Under the pieces are notes generated by a model that worked only from the letters and a program-made list of their open reading frames with translations, searched no databases and was not told the DNA's origin. A program made the position numbers and the translations under genes. A stretch of DNA of 7,020 nt from Vulcanimicrobiota bacterium (GTDB lineage Bacteria; Vulcanimicrobiota; Vulcanimicrobiia; Vulcanimicrobiales; Vulcanimicrobiaceae). The stretch lies in contig JASHTE010000018.1 in the NCBI GenBank assembly GCA_030040695.1, forward strand, positions 1-7,020, written 5' to 3'. Below, piece by piece: positions 1 through 6,957 of the stretch; position 1 is the first letter of the stretch, and every line of letters starts with the position of its first letter.

Positions 1-2135
1 GCATCTACGCCTACTCGCTCTACAGCGACTGGCTCGAGAATAGCCCGGTCAGCGCGGATACCGACGAGTACTTCGCTCCGTACGGCCTCGCTCCGGACTA
101 CGAGCTGAACACGCACACCGTCGGCGCCTCGTTCGCGTACGCAAACCAACTGACGGACACGGATCTGCTCTCCTTCCAAGGGAACTACGAGCAAGCGAAC
201 ACGACCCGTTGGAATAATGCGTTCTGGGAGTACGACTACGGCGCCGGCGGCACACCTGTCGGCCTCGTTGCCGAGCACGGTGGCCAGTATACCTGTTACA
301 ACCCGAGCAACGGCGACCAAGTTCCGCTATACGAATGCGAACAGACAAATGCCTTGACCGTGGCGACGACGGGAGAGCCCGCCGTAACCGGGGCGGCAGC
401 AGCAGCGGACGCACAATACGAGACGCTCTGGGACGGCAACACGACCGGTGATTACAACGACGTCTCGCCGCACTTCTGGAACGCCGCGCTTCAGGATCAG
501 TGGCGGCCGAACGATCGTTGGCTCTTCACCGGCGCGGTGCGCTTCGACAATTTCACCGAAGACCTGGCAGACGGCGTCAACGCATCCGATAACATGCAGA
601 CGCAGCTCATTCAGCAAGACGTCTGTTGGAGCGGACAATACGGCGTCCTGACCAATCCCATAGAGCCGGGCGAGCCGCCGCCGGCGTCGATCGATTACAC
701 GACGACCTGTCCGGCGGGCTACGTGCATCCCAACGGTGAGAACGGTGCACCGCTCTTCACAGACGCCAACACGTCCGGCAACCAGTACACGACCTACGAC
801 TTCGAGCCGCGCTTCGCGTTTACGTTCACGCAGAACCCGGATACAGTCTGGCGCTTCTCCGCGGGCCGCTACGCACAACCCGCCCTCTCGGCCGCGGATC
901 AGTACCTGTTCCAAGGCGGCGGCAACGCGGTATCGGAGACATGGGCAAACTTCATGAACATGGGCTTCTTCTCGCCCGAGCACGAGATCGCCAATATGAC
1001 GTCGGGACAGTACAACGCTTCGTTCGAGCACCGTTTTCACGGTACCGACATGAGCATCAAGATCTCGCCGTTCTATACCGCGACTTCGAACTGGTTCCAA
1101 GACGCATTCATCGGCGAGAACTACGTTACCGAAGTCCCCGTCGGCCGTGCGAAGAACTACGGCGTGGAGCTCGCCTTGACGGACGGCGATTTCGCCTCCA
1201 ACGGCTTCGCGGGAATCTTCTCGTTCACGTGGACCCAATCGCTCGTGCAGTTCCAGAATCTCTCCGGCACGAACCAGATCTCCAGCCTCAACACCGTGAT
1301 CGAGGGCTACAACAAGCTCACGAAGGCCGGTGGCGGCTCGGAGTGCTACGGGCAGCCCACGAGCACCGCTCCGGGAGCGCCGGAATCGTGCAGTACGGCT
1401 AACGCGATCCTCAATCCGTACTACGACGATCCGGAACAGTCGCTGCTCAATCCGAATGGCTGGTACCCGCAAGGGCTCATCGCCTTGTCACCATCGGCGG
1501 ACGAAGACAACGCGGAGTGGTATAACTCGCCGTACGTCGCTTCACTGGTCCTGAACTGGCGTCACGAGCGCTTCGCCGTAACGCCGTCGATCCAGTTCCA
1601 GGCAGGCACGCCGTACGGCAGCCCGCTCGACGTCATTGGAATCGATCCCACCGACTGCTACGAAAATCAAGAAGTAGCAGGTGTCGGAACCACGCAGAAC
1701 TGCGACTACCTCGAAGCCGGCCTCGGCGCGCAGAAGTACGGGTATCTCTATGTGCCGGATCCTCAGACGGGGACGTTTGCGTCGCCCGGCGAGTACTCAG
1801 AGCCGAACGTCATCATGGGAAATCTCCAGTTGAGCTATGACTTCCCGCACGTCAAGGTGACGCTGACGGCGACCGACTTGGCTCACACGTGCTTCGGAGG
1901 CTCGAAGGAAGCATGGACGGAGGCGTACGAGCCAGGCGCGTCGGTGTGCGGTTACTACGCAAACGGCCTGTACAACGGCGCCGGATGGTACAACGGATCG
2001 AGTCCGTATGATACGGCCGCAAACGGCGTCACACCATACGCGTGGGAAGAGGAGTCATACGCGCCGAGCAGCAGTGCGGAGTACAATGGCTACCTCCCAT
2101 TCAATCTCTACTTGCAAGCGCAGATTCATCTCTAG
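1..2135 (+). CDS. TonB-dependent outer-membrane receptor, C-terminal part (5' end outside window)
   Basis: The reading frame is open from base 3 to the TAG at 2133-2135, giving 710 residues with no start; bases 1-2 finish an earlier codon. The protein is rich in Tyr, Asn, Trp and Gly, with alternating polar/hydrophobic stretches such as WRFSAGRYAQP and MSIKISPFYT, short turns and long loops. This is the pattern of a TonB-dependent receptor beta-barrel. The N-terminal plug, TonB box and any carboxypeptidase-regulatory-like domain would lie upstream of the window. Such receptors sit in the outer membrane and import siderophores, cobalamin, glycans or other large ligands using TonB energy; the substrate cannot be told here. 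Ten cysteines occur as five close pairs at fragment residues 98/112, 208/236, 448/463, 552/567 and 630/649, probably disulfides in surface loops (inference). The last strand (NLYLQAQIHL) ends in Leu rather than the usual Phe or Trp. It is convergent with the AraC gene and ends just before a hairpin. Family call is firm; ligand unknown. Confidence 0.85.
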   Translation, partial: IYAYSLYSDWLENSPVSADTDEYFAPYGLAPDYELNTHTVGASFAYANQLTDTDLLSFQGNYEQANTTRWNNAFWEYDYGAGGTPVGLVAEHGGQYTCYNPSNGDQVPLYECEQTNALTVATTGEPAVTGAAAAADAQYETLWDGNTTGDYNDVSPHFWNAALQDQWRPNDRWLFTGAVRFDNFTEDLADGVNASDNMQTQLIQQDVCWSGQYGVLTNPIEPGEPPPASIDYTTTCPAGYVHPNGENGAPLFTDANTSGNQYTTYDFEPRFAFTFTQNPDTVWRFSAGRYAQPALSAADQYLFQGGGNAVSETWANFMNMGFFSPEHEIANMTSGQYNASFEHRFHGTDMSIKISPFYTATSNWFQDAFIGENYVTEVPVGRAKNYGVELALTDGDFASNGFAGIFSFTWTQSLVQFQNLSGTNQISSLNTVIEGYNKLTKAGGGSECYGQPTSTAPGAPESCSTANAILNPYYDDPEQSLLNPNGWYPQGLIALSPSADEDNAEWYNSPYVASLVLNWRHERFAVTPSIQFQAGTPYGSPLDVIGIDPTDCYENQEVAGVGTTQNCDYLEAGLGAQKYGYLYVPDPQTGTFASPGEYSEPNVIMGNLQLSYDFPHVKVTLTATDLAHTCFGGSKEAWTEAYEPGASVCGYYANGLYNGAGWYNGSSPYDTAANGVTPYAWEEESYAPSSSAEYNGYLPFNLYLQAQIHL

Positions 2136-2150
2136 CATACGTCAGTGAGA

Positions 2151-2185
2151 AGAGAAGAGGCCTCGGAATCCGAGGCCTCTTCTCT
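2151..2185. terminator. Perfect 16-bp hairpin, probable bidirectional terminator between convergent genes
   Basis: The left arm 2151-2166 (AGAGAAGAGGCCTCGG) is exactly complementary to the right arm 2170-2185, with a 3-base loop AAT. It starts 15 bases after the receptor stop codon and ends 6 bases before the stop codon of the leftward AraC gene, so it serves both converging units. On the + strand it is followed by a moderately T-rich tail (CTTGTCTTA). On the - strand the tail is TCTCACTGAC, which is T-poor. The stem is clear, but the U-tracts are weak, so intrinsic termination is inferred rather than proven. Confidence 0.75.
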
Positions 2186-2191
2186 CTTGTC

Positions 2192-2599
2192 TTACGCGCA
2201 ACTTTCGCTCTCTCCGGCGAGCGCTGCGTATTGGAGCAGGCTCGTCGGCGTTCGACCGGTGAGGCGGCGTATGCACCGCGTCATGTGGCTCTGATCGAAG
2301 AAGCCGGTGCGCTGCGCCACTTCGGAGAGGCCTACCCCCTGCCTCAACAATTGCTGCGCGCGCTCGACGCGGCAGCGGATCACGTATCGGTGCACCGGCA
2401 CGCCGTATTCGGACTTGAAGAGCCAATGAAAATGCGATCGGCTGAGACCGGCAACGCCAGCTAGGATTCCTAGCGAAAGATCGCTTGTAAGATGCTCATG
2501 GATGTACTCGACTGCAACTCGAATTTCTTCACGGCGCTCGCGCATCAAGCATAGACAATATCCCATGAACCTACGGAATCGCCGAAAAGATTGGAACAT
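2192..2599 (-). CDS. Short AraC-family DNA-binding protein without sensor domain
   Basis: The 135-residue product is essentially one AraC/XylS-type DNA-binding domain (about 100 residues, two helix-turn-helix units). Residues about 42-66 form the first unit (LGILAGVAGLSRSHFHWLF). Residues 68-87 look like the linking helix. Residues about 91-121 form the second, with the family signature FDQSHMTRCIRRLTGRTP. AraC proteins usually have 250-300 residues with an N-terminal ligand-binding domain; this one has none, so it may act alone or under another input. The start is uncertain. ATG at 2599 gives the longest form; ATGs at 2566 (weak GTAGG just upstream) and 2545 would remove an odd Arg/Phe/Cys-rich leader and still keep the whole domain. 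It lies 20 bases after the carboxyltransferase stop on the same strand, so co-transcription is likely. Targets are unknown; the carboxyltransferase unit or the neighbouring receptor are natural candidates (inference). Confidence 0.82.
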   Translation of the reverse strand: MFQSFRRFRRFMGYCLCLMRERREEIRVAVEYIHEHLTSDLSLGILAGVAGLSRSHFHWLFKSEYGVPVHRYVIRCRVERAQQLLRQGVGLSEVAQRTGFFDQSHMTRCIRRLTGRTPTSLLQYAALAGESESCA

Positions 2600-2619
2600 C
2601 AGAATATTGGAAACGCGAC

Positions 2620-4167
2620 TTACATCCTAAAGACGCCGAACCTCGTTTGCTCGGGCGGTGCTTGAGCGGCGGCATCGAGTCCCAGGGCGATGACTCGTCG
2701 CGTGTCGATCGGATCGATGATGCCGTCGTCCCAGAGACGGGCGGTCGAGTAGTACGGGCTTCCTTCGCGCTCGTACTTCTCGAGGATCGGCGCCTCGAAG
2801 GCCTCGCGCGCTTGTGCGGACATCTCGCCGCGTACGGTCGAGAGGACGCTTGCGGCTTGCTGTCCGCCCATCACGCTGATGCGAGCATTCGGCCACATCC
2901 ATAGTTGTCGCGGCGAGTACGCGCGTCCGCTCATGCCATAGTTTCCGGCGCCGAAGCTTCCACCGATCACGACCGTGAACTTCGGCACCTCCGCGCATGC
3001 AACGGCAGTCACGAGCTTGGCGCCGTCCTTTGCTATTCCGCGGTTCTCATACTCTTTGCCGACCATGAATCCGGTGATGTTTTGCAGGAAGAGCAGCGGC
3101 GTACCGCGCTGTACGCAGAGCTCGATGAAATGCGTCGCCTTGAGAGCGCTTTCACTGAAGAGAATGCCGTTGTTCGCGAGGATGCCGATCGGATGCCCCT
3201 CGATGCGAGCGAACGCGCAGACGAGCGTCGTGCCATAGCGCGCCTTGAACTCGTGAAGCTCCGAGCCGTCGACGATGCACGCGACGACATCGCGCACGTC
3301 ATAGCCTTGCCGCGGGTCGCTCGGAACGATTCCGTAGAGCTCGCGCGGGTCGTTCTCGGGTGGAACCGGATCGAGCCGCTCCCACGGCGGCGGGCGATCG
3401 GGGCGCAGATTACGCACGATCTCGCGCACGATTGCGAGCGCATGCTCGTCGTCGTTCGCGAGGTGGTCGGCGACGCCGGAGATGCGCGTGTGCACGTCAC
3501 CGCCGCCGAGCTCCTCCGCACTCACCTCTTCGCCCGTGGCGGCCTTCACCAGCGGCGGACCGCCGAGGAAGATCGTGCCCGTACCCTTCACGATTACCGA
3601 TTCGTCGCTCATTGCGGGAACGTACGCGCCGCCTGCCGTGCTCGAGCCCATGACCGCAGAGATCTGCGTGATGCCCTTGCTCGACATCCGCGCCTGATTG
3701 TAAAAAATGCGACCGAAGTGATCGCGGTCGGGGAAGACTTCCGCCTGGAGCGGCAAGAATGCGCCGCCTGAATCGACGAGGTAGATGCAGGGAAGATGAT
3801 TCTGCTCTGCGATTTCCTGCGCTCGAAGATGTTTCTTGACGGTCATTGGGTAGTACGTGCCGCCCTTGACCGTTGCATCGTTTGCGACGATGACGCATCG
3901 CTTCGACATCACCGTACCGATGCCGGCGATCATTCCGGCGCCCGGAGAGTCGCCGTCGTACATATCGTAGGCTGCCAGCGCGCCGATCTCCAGAAAATCG
4001 GAGCCGCGATCGACCAGCCGGTCGACGCGCTCGCGCGCCGTGAGCTTTCCACGCGCGCGATGGCGCTGCGTCGCCTCAGCGCCCCCTCCCTTTCGCACGC
4101 TCTCCAGGCGCTCGCGTAGCTCTGCTACTAACTGCTCCATGCGCGCGGCGTTACGCGTGCGATCCAT
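2620..4167 (-). CDS. Acyl-CoA carboxylase carboxyltransferase subunit, methylcrotonyl-CoA carboxylase beta type
   Basis: This is the cytoplasmic carboxyltransferase subunit that moves CO2 from biotin to an acyl-CoA, most likely 3-methylcrotonyl-CoA in leucine/isovalerate breakdown. From ATG 4167 it has 515 residues; family members have about 535. Diagnostic blocks in order are [11 protein letters not shown] (about 93-103), YLVDSGGA (129-136), the glycine-rich loop [15 protein letters not shown] (174-188), [24 protein letters not shown] (360-370), [11 protein letters not shown] (402-412), [13 protein letters not shown] and the C-terminus FGVFRM, also the ending of human and Pseudomonas MCC beta subunits. 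ATG 4167 was chosen because homology begins close to it, a distant GGAAG precedes it, and it leaves a promoter gap to the divergent gene; ATG 4233 (537 residues) is the alternative. The biotin carboxylase/BCCP subunit is not in the window. Both glycine-rich loops carry Ser where MCC beta proteins usually have Cys. Geranyl-CoA or another branched acyl-CoA remains a possible substrate. The symbol mccB/liuB is withheld because the operon differs from liu clusters. Confidence 0.93.
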   Translation of the reverse strand: MDRTRNAARMEQLVAELRERLESVRKGGGAEATQRHRARGKLTARERVDRLVDRGSDFLEIGALAAYDMYDGDSPGAGMIAGIGTVMSKRCVIVANDATVKGGTYYPMTVKKHLRAQEIAEQNHLPCIYLVDSGGAFLPLQAEVFPDRDHFGRIFYNQARMSSKGITQISAVMGSSTAGGAYVPAMSDESVIVKGTGTIFLGGPPLVKAATGEEVSAEELGGGDVHTRISGVADHLANDDEHALAIVREIVRNLRPDRPPPWERLDPVPPENDPRELYGIVPSDPRQGYDVRDVVACIVDGSELHEFKARYGTTLVCAFARIEGHPIGILANNGILFSESALKATHFIELCVQRGTPLLFLQNITGFMVGKEYENRGIAKDGAKLVTAVACAEVPKFTVVIGGSFGAGNYGMSGRAYSPRQLWMWPNARISVMGGQQAASVLSTVRGEMSAQAREAFEAPILEKYEREGSPYYSTARLWDDGIIDPIDTRRVIALGLDAAAQAPPEQTRFGVFRM

Positions 4168-4252
4168 GTAGGGAAACTCGCTTCCAATGAATGGATGGTT
4201 AGACCTTCCGGGGGTACTCGCGCTCTGCCGCATTCTGCGCTAAAGTACTGCC
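4168..4252. promoter_or_regulatory. Divergent intergenic region between the carboxyltransferase and DUF1800 genes
   Basis: These 85 bases separate the two divergent start codons and must hold, or overlap, the promoters of both units. The part next to the carboxyltransferase (about 4186-4204, AATGAATGGATGGTTAGA) is AT-richer than its surroundings. I see no convincing paired -35/-10 boxes on either strand; TAAAGT at 4241-4246 matches a -10 box in only four of six positions and lies too close to the DUF1800 start to be trusted. No good Shine-Dalgarno sequence precedes the ATG at 4253. If the carboxyltransferase starts at 4233, the gap shrinks to 19 bases. Confidence 0.35.
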
Positions 4253-5740
4253 ATGACGGGCGTGCAAGGCTCGCGCACCGACGTCGCAGGTATCCGCCGT
4301 CCGGCGGGTACGCTCGATGTGCAGATCGCCCTCCTTCCGTATGGTGGAACGCTCGACGCGCGGCTCGCGGCTCATCTGCTTCGAAGAGCGGGCTTCAGTG
4401 GCACGCCCGATGCGGTTCGCGGCCTCACCGGAACGCTCGCCGGCGATGCGGTCGAGTCGCTCGTGCGCTTTCCATCGACCGCAGCACTGCCCGCGCCGGA
4501 AGACGTTTTCGATCCCTCGACGATCTACGAAGAGTACGGGCCACGCGGTCTGCGGGCGCTCTCCGACGATGCGCGGCGGCAGTTGCAAATGGAGATACGG
4601 CGCAACGAGGTTCGCTCGATTGCGTCGCTGCAACTCTGGTGGCTGAATCGCATGCTCGCGACAACGGCGCCGTTGCAGGAGAGGATGACGCTCTTCCTCC
4701 ACGGCCACTTCACGACCGCGGCAATCGAGAAGGGCGTCTCGCCCCTCATGGCTTACAATCAGAACCAGCTGCTGCGACAGTACGCACTCGGAAATCTGCG
4801 CGAGGCCACGCGCGCTCTCGCGAAAGACCCGGCGATGCTGCTCTATCTCGATAATGCCACGAACGTTGCGGAACACCCGAACGAAAACTGGGCGCGCGAG
4901 CTGATGGAGCTCTTCACGCTGGGCGTCGACCGCTACAGCGAAGACGACGTGCGCGAGTCAGCGCGCGCGTGGACCGGCTGGCGCGTGCTCCGTCTAACCG
5001 GCACCGCGTACTTCGAGCCGCGTCTCCACGACGACGGCAGCAAGACGTTCCTCGGACGAAGCGGCAACTTTGACGGCGACGATATCGTCGACATCATCTT
5101 TGCTCAGCCGCAGTGTGCGAGTTTCTTCGCCGCAAAGCTGCTCAGCCTGTTCGTCTACGACAGTCCCGAGCCTGAGCTCGTCGACGGCGTCGCCGCACTC
5201 CTCAAGAAAAATGATTACGAGCTCGCACCGACGATCTCCACGATCCTTCGCAGCAACGTCTTCTATTCAGAGCGCGCGTACCGCGCCTTGGTGAAATCGC
5301 CGGTCGAGCTCGTCGTCGGCACGTACAAGGCGCTCGGCCTCCCGCAGGTCGATCCGAGCGCCCTCCCGGCGCTGCGATCGATGGGCCAGGTCCTCTTCTC
5401 CCCACCGAATGTCGCCGGGTGGCCGGGCGGCGAGAACTGGTTGACGAGCCAAATGATGATCGCGCGCCAGAACTTCCTCGCGGGCCTCGTGAATGCGCAG
5501 GTTATGGGCGCATCGTCGTGGCTCGACGAGGTGCCGATGGATCCGGCGCAAGCGACGCACGCGCTCATCGGAGCGCTCCTGCAAGACGATGCCTCGCCGG
5601 CATCGTATGCTCAGCTCAAGGCGTATCTCGCGGGCGACGACACATCGGCACTTGCAATGCTGAACGTCGAGAATTTCCAAGAGCGCATCCATGGCGCGGC
5701 ATACCTCACGATGGCGATGCCGGCGTTTCAGCTGGAATGA
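4253..5740 (+). CDS. DUF1800 family protein, upstream partner of DUF1501
   Basis: The 495-residue product matches the DUF1800 family over nearly its whole length. Hallmarks in order are HLLRRAGFSG (41-50), LWWLNRMLATTAPLQERMTL (128-147) followed by FLHGHF, MLLYLDNATN and HPNENWARELMELFTLGV (195-225), ARAWTGWR (237-244), TFLGRSGNFDGDDIVDIIF (265-283), SPVELVVGTYKALGL (349-363) and SPPNVAGWPGGENWL (383-397). The biochemical function of the family is not established; members are often predicted to be secreted and are typically encoded next to a DUF1501 gene, as here. No N-terminal signal peptide is visible: the first 40 residues are mixed and polar with no hydrophobic core. ATG 4253 is the first start after the divergent gene; no clear ribosome-binding site precedes it, and a GTG at 4262 or 4319 is possible. 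The stop codon overlaps the next start (ATGA), indicating translational coupling. Confidence 0.92.
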   Translation: MTGVQGSRTDVAGIRRPAGTLDVQIALLPYGGTLDARLAAHLLRRAGFSGTPDAVRGLTGTLAGDAVESLVRFPSTAALPAPEDVFDPSTIYEEYGPRGLRALSDDARRQLQMEIRRNEVRSIASLQLWWLNRMLATTAPLQERMTLFLHGHFTTAAIEKGVSPLMAYNQNQLLRQYALGNLREATRALAKDPAMLLYLDNATNVAEHPNENWARELMELFTLGVDRYSEDDVRESARAWTGWRVLRLTGTAYFEPRLHDDGSKTFLGRSGNFDGDDIVDIIFAQPQCASFFAAKLLSLFVYDSPEPELVDGVAALLKKNDYELAPTISTILRSNVFYSERAYRALVKSPVELVVGTYKALGLPQVDPSALPALRSMGQVLFSPPNVAGWPGGENWLTSQMMIARQNFLAGLVNAQVMGASSWLDEVPMDPAQATHALIGALLQDDASPASYAQLKAYLAGDDTSALAMLNVENFQERIHGAAYLTMAMPAFQLE

Positions 5741-6954
5741 AGCGGGCGAGGTTTCTCCTCGGAACTACCTCGGGTTTGGCGCTCATCGCGAATGCCGATC
5801 ACGTCTTCGCGCGAGCCCTGGCCGCGACGGCGTTGCCGGGCCTGCCGGGCGCCGAGAGCCGATGCCTCGTTCTCGTCAATTTGCAGGGCGGGAACGACGG
5901 GTTGAACTGCATCGTCCCGCACGGCGACGCCGACTACTATCGGCTTCGTCCGACGCTTGCGATTCCGCAGAGCCAAGTGCTCGCGATCGACGCGCAGCTC
6001 GGCTTCAACCCGGCGATGGCGTCGTTCAAAGGTATGTATGACAAGGGAATGGTCGCCGTCGTCCAAGGCGTCGGCTACCCGAATCCCGATCACTCTCATT
6101 TTCGCTCGACGGAGATCTGGCAAACGGCGGCGCCCGAGCGCTACGAGCACACGGGGTGGATCGGGCGCTACCTCGACGAGTCCCAGCTGCCGGCGAGCAA
6201 TCTCTTCAACGCCGTCTCGATCGCACCGATTCTTCCCGAGGTGATGGTCGGAACGACGATCGACGTACCCGCGATCGCGAGCGAGGCGGCGTACGGGCTG
6301 CGCATCGATCGCAATCCGATGCAACGCGACGAGTTCGCGACGCTCGTCCATGACGAGCGGCTGCCTTTCTCTTCTCCGTATCTGCCGCACGTCATGGAGA
6401 TCGAGGATCGCGCGCAGCGGGGCTCGGAGGAGCTGCCCAAGCTCATTGGGGGCTACACGACGAGCGCATCGTACCCTGCGACGCCGCTCGGCCGTAGCTT
6501 GGCGCTCGCGGCGCAGATCGTCGGGAGCAACATCGGCACGCGCGTGATCTACGTGCAACACGGCTCCTTCGATACGCACGTGAATCAGGTTGCGGTGCAG
6601 AACAGGCTCCTCGGCGAGTTTTCCGACGCAGCGAAGGCGTTCTACGATGATCTTTCAGCGCACGGGAATGATGGGCGCGTCCTTACCATGACGTTCAGTG
6701 AGTTCGGGCGCCGGATCGAGGAGAACGGCAGCCATGGTACGGATCACGGCGAGGCATCACCGCTCTTCCTCATCGGGGGAGGCGTGAGGGGCGGCCTCTA
6801 TGGCGTAGCGCCGGATCTAAGCGCAACGAACATGGGCAACGTCCGCTTCACGACCGATTTTCGCAGCATCTACGCAACAGTGCTCGAGCGCTGGCTCGGG
6901 CGGCCTTCGATGCCCGTGCTTGAAGGTACGTTCGAGCAGCTCGCGATTCTCTAA
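5737..6954 (+). CDS. DUF1501 family protein (alkaline-phosphatase/sulfatase-like fold), probably exported
   Basis: The 405-residue product has the DUF1501 signatures: LVLVNLQGGNDGLN (44-57), MVAVVQGVGYPNPDHSHFRS (105-124) followed by TEIWQT, TGWIGRYLD (139-147), VIYVQHGSFDTHVNQ (270-284), TMTFSEFGRR (317-326) and HGTDHGEASPLFLIGG (333-348). The family is related to the alkaline phosphatase/sulfatase superfamily; D54, the D279/H281 pair, D336 and H337 are likely metal-site residues by analogy (inference). No specific substrate is known. ATG 5737 was chosen because it overlaps the DUF1800 stop by ATGA and begins an export-like N-terminus: MKRARFLLG, then a hydrophobic stretch to about residue 20 and an Ala-rich possible cleavage zone near 27-33. 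The frame stays open upstream to 5419, but that part only mirrors DUF1800. Family members often carry a twin-arginine signal; here the motif reads R-A-R-F-L, so the Tat route is doubtful. Confidence 0.92.
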   Translation: MKRARFLLGTTSGLALIANADHVFARALAATALPGLPGAESRCLVLVNLQGGNDGLNCIVPHGDADYYRLRPTLAIPQSQVLAIDAQLGFNPAMASFKGMYDKGMVAVVQGVGYPNPDHSHFRSTEIWQTAAPERYEHTGWIGRYLDESQLPASNLFNAVSIAPILPEVMVGTTIDVPAIASEAAYGLRIDRNPMQRDEFATLVHDERLPFSSPYLPHVMEIEDRAQRGSEELPKLIGGYTTSASYPATPLGRSLALAAQIVGSNIGTRVIYVQHGSFDTHVNQVAVQNRLLGEFSDAAKAFYDDLSAHGNDGRVLTMTFSEFGRRIEENGSHGTDHGEASPLFLIGGGVRGGLYGVAPDLSATNMGNVRFTTDFRSIYATVLERWLGRPSMPVLEGTFEQLAIL

Positions 6955-6957
6955 GCC

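Noticed and set aside
354..356. TTG as a start codon of the receptor
   Set aside because: The same frame continues with receptor-like sequence back to base 3, so this is an internal Leu codon and the gene is simply cut by the window edge.
327..1472. A 381-codon open frame on the minus strand, opposite the receptor gene
   Set aside because: It is Arg/Val/Glu-rich with no recognisable domain and lies wholly opposite a frame with clear beta-barrel character that is open from the window edge. Long antisense frames are expected in GC-rich coding DNA.
2905..3771. A 288-codon plus-strand frame opposite the carboxyltransferase gene
   Set aside because: It has no recognisable motifs, and the opposite strand encodes a near-textbook carboxyltransferase over the same bases.
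5419..5736. N-terminal extension of the DUF1501 frame (511 residues in total)
   Set aside because: This stretch is inside DUF1800, whose conserved C-terminal motifs are read in the other frame. The DUF1501 homology and export-like N-terminus begin at ATG 5737.
5728..6579. A 283-codon minus-strand frame opposite DUF1501
   Set aside because: Its composition is extremely Arg-rich, as in a shadow frame, and it conflicts with all the DUF1501 signature motifs.
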